Below, piece after piece: positions 25,205 through 34,734 of a DNA stretch of 64,000 bases. Position 1 is the stretch's first letter. Every line of letters begins with the position of its first letter. The stretch is taken from assembly GCA_021323865.1 (NCBI GenBank), contig JAJPKF010000010.1:17842-81841 (forward strand), in the 5' to 3' direction. The notes beneath the pieces are model-generated. The model made no database searches. It was not told where the DNA came from and was given only the letters and a program-made list of their open reading frames with translations. Made by a program: the position numbers and the translations under genes. This DNA is from Pseudomonadota bacterium. Its GTDB lineage: Bacteria > Chloroflexota > UBA5177 > JAJPKF01.

Positions 25205-26656
25205 TCATTTGTTCCCTTGGATGAAGGTGGCGACCCGGGCGATTACCCGCGAGTTGGCGTTGCTGCCTACCAGGCTGGCCCAGCTCAGGAGGACGCGGTG
25301 CGAGATGCCGGAACCGGGGAGTGCCGCGATGCCGAAGGTGTCCCCCGGCCAATGCGATGTCCGGCCGAACTGCTTCGACACCCGCACGGCCCCGGTGAGC
25401 CAGCCCTTCTTGATCGAGAACTCTCGGAGATAGAGCCCATATCCCTTCGGGGAGCTGGACGACAGCCAGGCGACGTCGGCCATGCCTGCCGGCCCTCCCG
25501 ACACCTCGACGATGTGGAGCGCATTGGTGGCGTCAGGTGTCACTCGCCGCGGCCGTGACCATACCCTCCCGTGATCCTCGGAATAGGAGAGCCAGCCGAT
25601 GTCGTGCTTTCCGTCCTGCGTGTCCCAGGTTGCATAGAGGTTGCCGGCCCGGTCGCCGGACATATCACCATCTACCCACCAATTGGTATGTGACATGGTG
25701 GGGTTCGTGGGGCCAATCCGAACCGGCCGGGACCAGGAGGTTCCGCCATTCGTGGAATCGGTGAAGTAGGCATGGGCGGTGCTCAGCCGGTGCCTGCCGT
25801 CGTGGCTCACATGGTACGCCTGGAAGTCCACGTCGACGTGCCCGTTCCGCTGGACCAGAAGGGGAGCCGAGTCGGCCCCTCCGTTGGGGAATCCAGGAGT
25901 GACATGGATCATCGGTCTCCACGACTTCCCGCCGTCGACGGACTTCTGCACCACGATGTTCAGCTCTCCCGCCTTGAAGTAGCAGCTCGAGTGTGGTGGG
26001 CATGCAACGTCGACGGAGGCCGCGCTCGGGCTGAAGTCCCAGGTCAGGTAGAGGCTGCCGTTGGGAGCCACGGCCAGGAAATCCCGATCACCGAAGTTGC
26101 CGGCGTCCTTCGGCGGCACCCGAAGGTATGAGACCTGGGGGAAGGTGCGGCCATGGTCAAATGATGCCTCGACGACCGGGTAGAAGGTGTTTTTGGCTTG
26201 GATCATGAACGAAACGTACACGGTGCCGTTCGGCCCCACCGCGACCGCCGGATCCCAGGGGCCGCCGGGGTGCCGGCCGTTGGGGGCCGAGCCCGGTAGC
26301 CCGATTGATCGACCGAAGCTCTTACCACCGTTGTCGGAGGCGGCGAAACGGATGTCGTAGGTGCGACCCGTCACCTCATTCACGCCGATCCAGGCGGCAT
26401 ACACGTAGCGTCCCGACCGGCTGGCCGCCAGCTCCACCTCCGCGTTGTCCAGCTGGTCCGCCGGATTGCTGATCTGTCGTGTCGGTCCGAGGGAGAAGTG
26501 TGGTTGTGACGCCAAGGCACTTGGGCTTGGAAGGCCCCCAACGGGGAAGACGCCCACGGTCGGCCCGCTGTGCGTTGCAGCCAGGGGCCAGCCGCGGAAG
26601 AGGATCGCATAGAGAGCGATGAGCGTTGTCGTGATGACCACGATGCGTCTGATCAT
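25205..26656 (-). CDS. Exported sialidase-like (BNR/Asp-box) propeller protein
   Basis: 483 residues from ATG 26656 (GGAG upstream). An N-terminal signal anchor (MIRRIVVITTTLIALYAILF) precedes a six-blade-like propeller with Asp-box motifs: ASDNGGKSF, SFDHGRTF, SVDGGKSW, STNGGTSW and SEDHGRVW. Blade spacing is that of exo-sialidase/neuraminidase-fold proteins, but I cannot identify the arginine triad, so enzymatic activity is unproven. It heads the minus-strand secreted group. Confidence 0.75.
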   Translation of the reverse strand: MIRRIVVITTTLIALYAILFRGWPLAATHSGPTVGVFPVGGLPSPSALASQPHFSLGPTRQISNPADQLDNAEVELAASRSGRYVYAAWIGVNEVTGRTYDIRFAASDNGGKSFGRSIGLPGSAPNGRHPGGPWDPAVAVGPNGTVYVSFMIQAKNTFYPVVEASFDHGRTFPQVSYLRVPPKDAGNFGDRDFLAVAPNGSLYLTWDFSPSAASVDVACPPHSSCYFKAGELNIVVQKSVDGGKSWRPMIHVTPGFPNGGADSAPLLVQRNGHVDVDFQAYHVSHDGRHRLSTAHAYFTDSTNGGTSWSRPVRIGPTNPTMSHTNWWVDGDMSGDRAGNLYATWDTQDGKHDIGWLSYSEDHGRVWSRPRRVTPDATNALHIVEVSGGPAGMADVAWLSSSSPKGYGLYLREFSIKKGWLTGAVRVSKQFGRTSHWPGDTFGIAALPGSGISHRVLLSWASLVGSNANSRVIARVATFIQGNK

Positions 26657-26703
26657 GCTTACTCCGGTAGGATGAATCTCGAGAGCGGCGGCCATTCGTG
26701 CAC

Positions 26704-27129
26704 CTACGAGCCGACCTCATCGGCAAGGACCGTGAACCCCACTTCGGCCGCTTGGGCCACTGTTCGATAGATGGGACACCGGGCCCGATAGCCCTCCACA
26801 AAGCGCTCGAGCTCCTGCTGAGAGGGGCCGCTCCCTCGCACGACCAGCTCGATGGAGTCGAAGCGCGTGGGCTCCTGCGCGCGCCGAATCGCAGTGATCT
26901 CGACCGTTACCGCGTCGAGGTTGGCCCCTGCCTCTCGAGCGAGCTGCTCGACCCAGTGGACGCAGCACGAGGAGATGGAGCTGACGAACACCTCCACCGG
27001 CGTAAGCTCTTCCTTGGGATCGCGGGTCCCGTCAATCACGAAGTGATGGTTGCGCGTGGAGTTGAGAGTCCGTCCGTACACGTGCGTGGCTGCAGTCGAG
27101 ACGGTATTGACGATCAGCTCATCCGCCAT
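26704..27129 (-). CDS. OsmC/Ohr family protein
   Basis: 141 residues. The OsmC fold acts as a thiol peroxidase for organic hydroperoxides using two cysteines. Here ISSCCVHWVE gives the first (peroxidatic) Cys and RARCPIYRTV the second. It differs from classic Ohr and is closer to the YhfA-like OsmC group (NHHFVIDGTRDPKEELTPVEVF). GGAGGGG precedes the ATG. It is 21 bases downstream of the large vWA gene on the same strand, so it is probably co-transcribed. Confidence 0.88.
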   Translation of the reverse strand: MADELIVNTVSTAATHVYGRTLNSTRNHHFVIDGTRDPKEELTPVEVFVSSISSCCVHWVEQLAREAGANLDAVTVEITAIRRAQEPTRFDSIELVVRGSGPSQQELERFVEGYRARCPIYRTVAQAAEVGFTVLADEVGS

Positions 27130-27150
27130 GGTTCCCCTCCGCCATTCGGT

Positions 27151-29265
27151 CTAGTAGCGCTTGGAAACTCGGCGGTCGAGGTAATCCAGGAGCACCCGTT
27201 CGCCGAGATGATATGGACCGGTCAGGAAGGCACGCCCTCGATTCACTGCCGTCATGCGTTCCACGAACCCCACCAGGGCCGGGTCGTCGTCCAGCATGAA
27301 GGTATTGATCACAATCCCCTCGCGGGAGCAGCGGGCCGCCTCGGCCAGAGCGGCCCGACGCACGAATCCGGGCGCCGGGTAGTTGACATAGATGCCGCCG
27401 TTCGGTATGGCGCACGCGGTCGGCTCACCGTCGGTGACGAAGAGAACCTGCCGGTTGCCGCTGCGGTGCCGGCCCAGGAGGCGCCGCGAGAGCGACAGAG
27501 CCATCTCGTAGTTGGTGCCCTGTACCATGTAGTTCTCGGCCAGGCCGGGCAGCTCCTCTCGGGTCAGCTCGAAGGCCACGTCCGCGAAGCCGATGACGTA
27601 GAGGGCGTCGTGCGGGAACTGACTCCGGATGAGGCTGTCCAGGGCCAATGCCGTCTTCTTGGCCTCCAGAAACAGGCCGCGTAGAAACATGGAGCGGGAG
27701 GTGTCGATCGCCAGAACGGTGGCATGCCGCACCGCCTTCTCGGTCTCGTAGACGTCGAAGTCCTCCGGGAGAACGCGGAGCGGAGACCGTGCGCCTCGAC
27801 GAACACTGTTCATCAGGGTGCTGCGGAGGTCGACGTGGAACGGGTCGCCGAACTGATAGGGGCGGCTGTGCGCGGCCAGGTCGCCGCCCTCTCCGCGCCG
27901 GTGCGTCTGGTGTCCGCCTTGCCGGTCATTCTTGAGCTTCTGGAAGATCTCTCGCAGCGCGCTGTCTCCCAGCCGCCGAATGGCGCGCGCCGTCAGCTCC
28001 ATGCGGTCTCCGTTGCGCTTCAGGTAGCCGGCCTCCAGGAGCGCCTGGGCCATGTCCCGGACCGCCTCGATCTGTGCCGCCATCCGCCGTCCGAAGAGGC
28101 CGTGAGGGTCCTGTCCGGCTTCTCCGGCGTCCATGAGGGCCGAGAGGGGGTCTCTGGCCAGAGAGTCCTCCAGCTGCTCCATCGCCTGGAGACGGCGCAT
28201 CATGTCCAGGGCCTGGCCGAAGCCCGGGGCGTCCTCTCCCTCGAAGGGGAAGCCGGAGCCGGAGATCGGGTAGCCCATGGCCTCCAGGTTGGCGGCCAGC
28301 TGGGCGAGGTCGAGCTGCAGCCGGTCGTCGCGCAGCAGCTCCTGGATCATGTCCTCCAGCTCTTTGCGCGCCTGTGGATCCATGCTGTCGAGGAGTGACT
28401 GAATCTGTGCCGCCTGCCGCTGGAGATGGCGCAAGAGGTCGTCGAGGGATTCGATACCCGGCGGGAAGTTGTCGCCCCATCGCTCCATGAAGCGAGCAAA
28501 GGCGCCCCGATCGCCGGCCTGACTGGCTTCGATCATCTCGTTGAGGTCCTGCACCATCTGCCGGGTGCCGGCAAGATCCTCGGGCGACAGCTGACCGATG
28601 CCGTCCTTGAGGCCCTGGCTGTACTGCTGCAGCACGCGGCGCTGCAAGTCTCCAATCAGCCGCTCAAACGCCTCGCGGGCCTCAGGAGAGATGAAATCAT
28701 ATTCCCGCAGACCCCGGATGCGGCCGGCATTGTCGGGGGGAAGCGCGTCGAGCTGCTGTTCCTTTCGATGCAGCAGGTTTTCGAGCATCTGTTGAAACCC
28801 ATCCCCGCCGGCCGACGACCCCGGCTCCGATTGCCCCGTGGAGGACGGCGGCGCCGCTCCCGGTTCGGCCGCAGCCGACTGGCCTTCCGGCCCCGCACCC
28901 GAGTTCTCCACGGACTGAGATCCCGCGTCTTCGCGACGGGCCTGGATGCCGGCCTGTTCGGTCTGGATGATGTCGTCGAGCTGCTCCCGGATCGCGTCAA
29001 GGGTGCGCGAGGGATCGTAACGGTCGAGCATCGCCTCCCGCTCCCGCCGCATTTGCTGTAGGAGCCGGCGCAGGCCGTCAAAGCTGCGGCCGTCCGGGAG
29101 GGTGAACCCGCGCTGGAGCAGGTTGCGCAGCGCCTTCCGCGGGTCGCCGGCCCGCAGGAGGTCGTCGGCGAGCTGATCGAGGATCTCGTCGGGAGAGAAG
29201 TCGGGAACGTCCTGGCTTCCGTCCCAGGCCGAGTACCGGTAGGGGAGAGGAGCTTCCATGGTCAT
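27151..29265 (-). CDS. Large vWA-domain protein (MoxR/CoxE-type companion)
   Basis: 704 residues. A long helical, Gln/Arg/Glu-rich N-terminal region (1-450, with a Ser/Gly/Ala-rich linker near 115-150) precedes a C-terminal vWA domain with MIDAS AIDTSRSMFLRG, GTNYEMALSLSRR (metal Thr region) and FVTDGEPTA. Such proteins usually partner MoxR-type AAA+ ATPases; none is next to it, but the HAD-HerA fusion upstream on the same strand is a P-loop ATPase. Cytoplasmic. ATG 29265 and ATG 29259 are both possible starts. Confidence 0.82.
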   Translation of the reverse strand: MTMEAPLPYRYSAWDGSQDVPDFSPDEILDQLADDLLRAGDPRKALRNLLQRGFTLPDGRSFDGLRRLLQQMRREREAMLDRYDPSRTLDAIREQLDDIIQTEQAGIQARREDAGSQSVENSGAGPEGQSAAAEPGAAPPSSTGQSEPGSSAGGDGFQQMLENLLHRKEQQLDALPPDNAGRIRGLREYDFISPEAREAFERLIGDLQRRVLQQYSQGLKDGIGQLSPEDLAGTRQMVQDLNEMIEASQAGDRGAFARFMERWGDNFPPGIESLDDLLRHLQRQAAQIQSLLDSMDPQARKELEDMIQELLRDDRLQLDLAQLAANLEAMGYPISGSGFPFEGEDAPGFGQALDMMRRLQAMEQLEDSLARDPLSALMDAGEAGQDPHGLFGRRMAAQIEAVRDMAQALLEAGYLKRNGDRMELTARAIRRLGDSALREIFQKLKNDRQGGHQTHRRGEGGDLAAHSRPYQFGDPFHVDLRSTLMNSVRRGARSPLRVLPEDFDVYETEKAVRHATVLAIDTSRSMFLRGLFLEAKKTALALDSLIRSQFPHDALYVIGFADVAFELTREELPGLAENYMVQGTNYEMALSLSRRLLGRHRSGNRQVLFVTDGEPTACAIPNGGIYVNYPAPGFVRRAALAEAARCSREGIVINTFMLDDDPALVGFVERMTAVNRGRAFLTGPYHLGERVLLDYLDRRVSKRY

Positions 29266-29320
29266 CTGGCAGCCAAAGGGTACGTCATTCTAGGGGCGAC
29301 CGGAGGCGGCTGGTTTGCGG

Positions 29321-31045
29321 TTACTCCGGCGCCGTGTAGCGCGCCTCGACGGCGTTTCGAATGGCCTCGCGGCTCGTGCCGGCATCGCCCTCGGCGTCTT
29401 CGACCCGAGCCGCCTCCTCGGCCAGCTCTCGGTCACCGATCATCTCTCGAAACCAGGTCGAGTAGTCGTGGCTGCGGAGATGATGGAGCCAGGTCTGGTC
29501 GTCCACCCCCTCGGCTATCTGTAAGAAGAGCATCAGGTTTTGGGCGCGAAGATTGAGCCGGCCATCGGGCCCCCGGAAGTAAAAGCTCTTTTCGGGAGCC
29601 AGCTCTCCCGCCGCGTACTTGCGGCGATGCCGCTGACTCTCGATGGTGGAGGGCTCGAAGCGCAGCTTCTCGGCCGTGTCGCTGCCGGTGTTCCACAGCA
29701 CCACCTCGGGCGAGTGCAGCCGGCTGATGCCGGTCTTGGGCGCGGAACGTTCGGTCGCGTGGCCAAGCGAGGCAAGTGTGGCGTCGGGATCTTCGCCGAC
29801 CACGATGGCGGTGGAGACCCTATCCAGAACGGAGCGGGAGATGTGCTCGGGATGAACGGTCACCAGCAACATGCTGAACAGCTCTTTGGGCAGTATCACG
29901 GCATCCGGATCCCGTTCCGCCGGCAGTAGGTGGTGCGCCTCGTCGACCACGATCCAGTGAGGCCGCCCGGTCGAGGCCCGCATCTCAACGAGATGGGGAA
30001 ACAGGCTGGAGAAGAATGCCGGCCGGTCCGGCTGCGGAACGCCCAGGAGGTTGACGCTCACGTTCTGAGCCGGATCGCCCAGCACGTCGACGATCTCCTG
30101 CTCGGTCGGCCGGCGTCCGGTGTCGCCGAGACTCACGGCCGGAGAGAAATCGGCATAGTCACCTTCGGGATCGATCAGACAGAACTGGTATCCCGATTGA
30201 GAGAGGCGCTCCAGGAACCCCATGGCGATGGTCGACTTGCCGCCGCCCGAGGTGCCGGCCAGCAGGACCACCGGGCCATAGGGCGAGAGGCGTCGCTCCC
30301 GGTCGTCGTCATCCGTTCCGAGGAGAATGTCGTGGCGGGCCAGCGTCGGGGACAGATCGTTCAGGTCGTTCTCGAGCAGCCGTTCGACCAGCTCGACGAC
30401 GCCCTCGCCGTGGTCTCCCGTTGTCACGAAATCGGCTCGCTCCTTCAGCGCAGGAAGAGCATTGCCGACGGCCACCGCGCACTCGCAGGCCGAGAGGAAG
30501 GCGTGATCGTTCTCGGCATCGCCGACTCCCACCACGTTGTGTGGCGACAGGGCCAGGTCCGCGAGGGCCGCCGCCAGGCCGCTGGCCTTGTTCACGCCCG
30601 ACGGCAGCACCATGACTGCGCCCTTGTTGAAGATCACCTGATACTCGAGCCCCAGCTTGGCGATCGTGTCGAGAACCGCCTGCTCGTGCGGGTGCCAGGT
30701 GGCCACGATGGCCCGGCCGACGTGCAGAGGCTCCACGTGTCGCCGCTTCAGCTCTTCCACCAAAGCGGGCGGCGGCGGCTCCGTCAAGGCCTGCTCCCGG
30801 TTGCAGGAGGGGTCGTAGACGAGGGCGCCGTTCTCGGCCACGACCCGGTCGAACCGGTCCGTATAGGGAAACACTCGGTGGAGGTCGTCCAGCTCCCGGC
30901 CGGTCACCAGGATCAGGCGGCGCCCGCTCTCGGCGACCCGGCCGAGGGCCTGTGTGACGCGGTCCGGAACCACGCCGTCGCCGGCCAGGGTGCCGTCGTA
31001 GTCGGTCGCCAGTGCGAGGTAGCGCAGGGCCGCCTCCATGTCCAT
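29321..31045 (-). CDS. HAD-IIB phosphatase fused to HerA/DUF87-like ATPase
   Basis: 574 residues from ATG 31045. Residues 1-240 are a HAD-IIB hydrolase: nucleophile Asp15 and acid/base Asp17 in TDYDGTL, LVTGRE, the Lys-region VNKASGL and metal motif GVGDAENDHAF. From about 270, a P-loop ATPase: Walker A GTSGGGKST, Walker B IVVDEAHHLL, resembling HerA/DUF87/DUF853 proteins but lacking their long helicase core. The two halves are in one frame with no linker stop, a genuine fusion. A sugar-phosphatase activity coupled to an ATPase motor is implied, role unknown. The start is weakly supported (no clear ribosome site); the frame is open to 31222. Confidence 0.82.
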   Translation of the reverse strand: MDMEAALRYLALATDYDGTLAGDGVVPDRVTQALGRVAESGRRLILVTGRELDDLHRVFPYTDRFDRVVAENGALVYDPSCNREQALTEPPPPALVEELKRRHVEPLHVGRAIVATWHPHEQAVLDTIAKLGLEYQVIFNKGAVMVLPSGVNKASGLAAALADLALSPHNVVGVGDAENDHAFLSACECAVAVGNALPALKERADFVTTGDHGEGVVELVERLLENDLNDLSPTLARHDILLGTDDDDRERRLSPYGPVVLLAGTSGGGKSTIAMGFLERLSQSGYQFCLIDPEGDYADFSPAVSLGDTGRRPTEQEIVDVLGDPAQNVSVNLLGVPQPDRPAFFSSLFPHLVEMRASTGRPHWIVVDEAHHLLPAERDPDAVILPKELFSMLLVTVHPEHISRSVLDRVSTAIVVGEDPDATLASLGHATERSAPKTGISRLHSPEVVLWNTGSDTAEKLRFEPSTIESQRHRRKYAAGELAPEKSFYFRGPDGRLNLRAQNLMLFLQIAEGVDDQTWLHHLRSHDYSTWFREMIGDRELAEEAARVEDAEGDAGTSREAIRNAVEARYTAPE

Positions 31046-31500
31046 GGTGGTCGTTGGGAGGCGCAAGAACAGGGCCAGGAAGTGTCTTCCCGGCCGTTGG
31101 GTAGGGGGCGGGGAGGAGGCAACCCGCCCTACGCCAACTGGAGCCCCTGGTCGAGACAGAGGAACGGGGGCCCAATGGCTGGCATCCAACTCCCAAGGTG
31201 GCCCGAAGTAGCGACGAGTCAAGACTCGATGCCTGGGCTGTCCGGGCGTTGCCGGAATGCACCCTGTCGGCCCCGCGATGCCGGCCTACCCATTCTCCGC
31301 ACTTGCCGTAAGGCCGCTCATGACCGCGGCCTTCAGGAATCGCAGACGTGATTTGTGAAGCTCTCGGTTCCGCGCGTTCCCCCATACCTCACGAGCGGCG
31401 TCGCTGGCAGAGCCGTGACGGCGGCTGGGAACGACCCCGCGGCTGATGGTATGGTGGCTTCAGAAGAGGTTGCCAGGCTGTTGCGGATTGGGGTGAGGCG
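31046..31500. other. Intergenic region, no gene seen
   Basis: 455 bases between divergent genes (HAD-HerA fusion and the propeller lipoprotein). It contains the presumed promoters. If the fusion starts at 31222 the first part is coding; its residues there are low-complexity, so I doubt it. No repeat or RNA recognised. Confidence 0.45.
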
Positions 31501-33078
31501 ATGACCGGATCCGGCCGGTTGTTGAGACCGAGAGCCATGGGCCTGCCGCTATCCGTCCTGGCCTTCGCCACAGTCTTGACCGGCTGCGGATCGTCGTCGT
31601 CGGCGCCTCCCAAGAAGACTCCGACCCCCACGCGCACACCGGTGACCCACGTCGCGACCCGATACACGTCGGTCAGCTTTTTCGGTCCGCGGCTGGGCAT
31701 GGTCACTCAGCCGCTGGCGGCCGGAACCCGCGTTTGGAAGACCACCAACGGTGGAAAGGCGTGGCGAAAGAGCACGGCCAGCATGACCCTGAACGACATC
31801 CAGCTCCGGGGCCGCAATCTCGCCTTCGCACTGGCCTCCGTGGGCGGCTGCTCCGGCCCGGGCACCCCGGGGTGCCGCAGTGGGATCGTCACCACCTCCA
31901 ACGGCGGACGGTCGTGGTCTTGGGTATTTCGCCCACCCGCGCCCCTCACGGTCGCGACGTTCGGTTTTCGACGGGCGCGCGTTGGTTGGGCGGTTGTCGA
32001 CAGCGGGACTGATTATGCCTACTCGCTGCTGACCACCAACGGGGGCGCATCCTGGCGCCATGTGCTCACGAAGGTTGGCGGCATCGGCTCTCTGGAGTTC
32101 GTCTCTCCGAGAAAGGGTTTTGCCACCACCACCCCGAGCCGCGCGTTCCTCGCCCGCATCGCCGCCAACCCCGGCCTCCACCAGAACGGCTGTCAGACCT
32201 CGCTGCTGGAGACGGTGAACGGCGGCCGGACATGGGTGAAGCGGCTGCACTTCAAACACCGCTGTGCCGCCTTCATCGACTTCCTGTCCAGGGTCCATGG
32301 GTGGCTGCTGCTGACCAGCTGTCACAGCGGCGCCCTCTTCTGTCACCAGGGGCTTCTCCTGGAAACCCTCGACGGGGGCAAACGATGGGCGCGCCTCTGG
32401 TCGGGCTCCTACTCGTCGAGCACCGATGACGTCCTAAACGGCATCCACTTCGTCAATCCCAGCGTCGGCTGGATCCCGAGCGGCGACTCGGCTCGGCCGC
32501 TTTCCAAGGGCGTCCTGGTGTCCACCGACGGAGGTCGCTCGTGGACCGACCATCTGGGGGCATGGGTCGTCCAAGCGGCAGGGATCGCGCCCGTCAATGC
32601 CACCCAAGGCTGGGTGATCGGCTCACTCCTGCAGTGCCGTCAGATCTGCTCGGCCCTCTTTCACACCGTCAATGGCGGACTGACCTGGAAGCGGGCCGTC
32701 TTGGGCCCTCGACCGCCGCGCCTGATATACGGAAGGCCGGACGCCGTGGTGGCTCGCTACTTCCCGGCCAACAAACCCATCAAGGGGCTCACACGTCGAA
32801 GCGTTCGCATCAACCGGCTCGGCCGCGTTCGCCATCTCGTCCGTCTGCTCAACCACCTGCACGTCTTTCAGTCGTTGAGGGCCACCTGCAGTGCAACGGC
32901 GGCCGACATCTACGATCTGCGTTTCGTGTATCGGACCCGCACCGTGCTGGTGGTGGCGAGGGTGGGCGGCTGCTCGTACGTGTATCATCCCGGGCGTAAA
33001 TCCTTCGCGTTGACGCCGCCGACGATCACGGCCATTCAACGGCTGCTGCGCGTTCGGCACATTCGGACACACCGCTAG
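31501..33078 (+). CDS. Ycf48/BNR-like propeller lipoprotein
   Basis: 525 residues. Signal peptide with lipobox VLTGC (Cys29), then a Ser/Pro/Thr linker. Seven copies of the (N/D)GGxxW Asp-box motif follow: NGGKAW, NGGRSW, NGGASW, NGGRTW, DGGKRW, DGGRSW, NGGLTW, consistent with a seven-bladed beta-propeller of the Ycf48-like type. A C-terminal Arg-rich domain of about 130 residues has Cys pairs. It should sit on the outer membrane-facing surface; ligand unknown. GGGGTGAGG precedes the ATG. Confidence 0.85.
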   Translation: MTGSGRLLRPRAMGLPLSVLAFATVLTGCGSSSSAPPKKTPTPTRTPVTHVATRYTSVSFFGPRLGMVTQPLAAGTRVWKTTNGGKAWRKSTASMTLNDIQLRGRNLAFALASVGGCSGPGTPGCRSGIVTTSNGGRSWSWVFRPPAPLTVATFGFRRARVGWAVVDSGTDYAYSLLTTNGGASWRHVLTKVGGIGSLEFVSPRKGFATTTPSRAFLARIAANPGLHQNGCQTSLLETVNGGRTWVKRLHFKHRCAAFIDFLSRVHGWLLLTSCHSGALFCHQGLLLETLDGGKRWARLWSGSYSSSTDDVLNGIHFVNPSVGWIPSGDSARPLSKGVLVSTDGGRSWTDHLGAWVVQAAGIAPVNATQGWVIGSLLQCRQICSALFHTVNGGLTWKRAVLGPRPPRLIYGRPDAVVARYFPANKPIKGLTRRSVRINRLGRVRHLVRLLNHLHVFQSLRATCSATAADIYDLRFVYRTRTVLVVARVGGCSYVYHPGRKSFALTPPTITAIQRLLRVRHIRTHR

Positions 33079-33209
33079 GGGTAGGCCCTCCCTCCGGCAT
33101 TCATCGGCCGTTTCGCGAGCCGACGAGTCCTCCCTGAGTCGGAAGGACGACCGGGCCGTCCGCGGTGCGAGAGGGCAACAGCTGCCGAAGTTGCCGGCTT
33201 GGAGCCGGT

Positions 33210-33647
33210 TTAGTGCGGGCGTGGCGCGGCAGTGACGCCGGATCCCAGCGCTCCTGCGCCGCGCCGCTCGGCCTCCTGCTCGGCAGCCACGTCCTCGGCA
33301 AGGGCCACGAAGTGCAGAAGGGTATCGAGGCTGAAGGGCTTGGGCAGCCACGCCTCAAAGCACGCCATGGCCCGCTGACGCGCAATGGTCGGGTCGGCGG
33401 TCGATATCGCGATGATGGGGACATCCGAGCAGCTGGTCGACTTCAGCCTCTCGGCGGACAGGAGACCGTTCTCGACCGGTTGCACCAGATCCATCAGCAC
33501 TAGATCCGGCCGATGGTCCGAGGCCAGGCGAATGGCCTCGTCGGTGCTGGCCGCCTGCCGCACCGCGTATCCCTCGCCGTCGAGGAACACGGAGAGCATG
33601 CGCAGCATCTCGGGATCGTCGTCGACGATCAGGATATCGTGGCCCAT
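33210..33647 (-). CDS. Single-domain response regulator
   Basis: 145 residues from ATG 33647, with GGGAGG immediately upstream. A CheY-like receiver: IVDDDPE acidic pocket, phosphoacceptor Asp in LVLMDLVQP, Thr/Ser in IAISTADP and Lys in LPKPFSLDTL. No output domain; the C-terminus is an Ala/Glu-rich tail. Orphan, as no kinase is adjacent; the nearest kinase gene is at 12.9 kb. Confidence 0.85.
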   Translation of the reverse strand: MGHDILIVDDDPEMLRMLSVFLDGEGYAVRQAASTDEAIRLASDHRPDLVLMDLVQPVENGLLSAERLKSTSCSDVPIIAISTADPTIARQRAMACFEAWLPKPFSLDTLLHFVALAEDVAAEQEAERRGAGALGSGVTAAPRPH

Positions 33648-33798
33648 CCTCCCGCCCCCCTGATTGAACGATAGCAATTCTGGAAGCCATTTTTGGCCTC
33701 AATTTTGGGTATCGGAAACCGTCTCTCGGGAACTAGACTCAGGCGAGCGCGAGACCTGCCGACCGGCTGGCAGAGCCGCCTAGTCGAACGGGAGCAGC

Positions 33799-34716
33799 AT
33801 GCGAATCGTCGTAACCGGAGCGACCGGATTCATCGGCTCGCATCTGTGCCGCGCACTGACGGGACGGGGCGACGAAGTGGTGGCGCTGACCCGCAAACCG
33901 GATCGAGCCGGACCTCGATTGCCTTCCTCGGTTCGATCGGTCGGCTGGTCCCCGCCGGAGGTCTCGCCGTCGTGGGCGCAGGAATTGGATGGGGTCGACG
34001 GTGTCGTCAATCTGGCCGGTGAGCCGGTGGCCGACCGGCCCTGGACGGCGCAGCAAAAGGAACGCATCGCCCGGAGCCGCATCGATGCCACCACGGCAAT
34101 CGTGGAGGCGATGGATCGGTGTGAGCGGCCTCCGACCGTGCTGGTGAGCGGCTCGGCAGTGGGCTACTACGGGTCCCGAGGCGACGAGAAGTTGACCGAG
34201 GACAGCCCGCCGGCCCAGGACTTTCTGGCAACGGTCGTCGATCGCTGGGAGGAAGCGGCTCGGGCAGCCGAAGAGCTGGGCGTTCGCGTCACCCTGCTGC
34301 GCACCGCCGGTATGGTACTGGGTACCGACGGTGGAGCGCTGCCCCGCCTGGCGCTGCCCTTCAAGCTGTTCATGGGGGGCATCCTCGGCCCGCCTGTGCA
34401 GCTCGTTTCTTGGATTCACATCGAGGATGAGGTTGGCCTCATTCTCCTTGCGCTTGAGCGAGCGGACGGCTCGGGACCGCTCAACGCGGTCGCGCCGCAT
34501 CCGGTCGACATGCGGTCGTTCTCTCACAGCCTCGGCAGGGCGCTGCATCGCCCCGTTTGGGCCCCGGGCATTCCGCTCGCCGTCCGCCTCATGCTGGGCG
34601 AACGAGCGTCGGTGGTCTTCGCCAGCCAGAATGTCATTCCCGCCCGGGCCGAGCAGCTCGGCTATCGATTCCGTTACCCGACACTGGACGAGGCTCTCAG
34701 CAACCTCTACCCGTAA
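33799..34716 (+). CDS. SDR39U1/TIGR01777-type nucleoside-diphosphate-sugar epimerase-like protein
   Basis: 305 residues. Extended SDR with GATGFIG at 7-13, NLAGEPV, SGSAVGYYGSRGDE and the conserved RTAGMVLG region, and a C-terminal DUF1731-like part (VVFASQNVIPARAEQLGYRFRYP). Homologs are predicted NAD(P)-dependent epimerases/reductases, none firmly assigned. GGGAGCAGC precedes the ATG. It is convergent with the MDR dehydrogenase, 18 bases apart. Confidence 0.88.
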   Translation: MRIVVTGATGFIGSHLCRALTGRGDEVVALTRKPDRAGPRLPSSVRSVGWSPPEVSPSWAQELDGVDGVVNLAGEPVADRPWTAQQKERIARSRIDATTAIVEAMDRCERPPTVLVSGSAVGYYGSRGDEKLTEDSPPAQDFLATVVDRWEEAARAAEELGVRVTLLRTAGMVLGTDGGALPRLALPFKLFMGGILGPPVQLVSWIHIEDEVGLILLALERADGSGPLNAVAPHPVDMRSFSHSLGRALHRPVWAPGIPLAVRLMLGERASVVFASQNVIPARAEQLGYRFRYPTLDEALSNLYP

Positions 34717-34734
34717 CCCGGAGGGAACCGACCG

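Noticed and set aside
29930..31351. 473-residue plus-strand open frame
   Set aside because: Antisense to the HAD-HerA fusion, whose two catalytic domains are intact.
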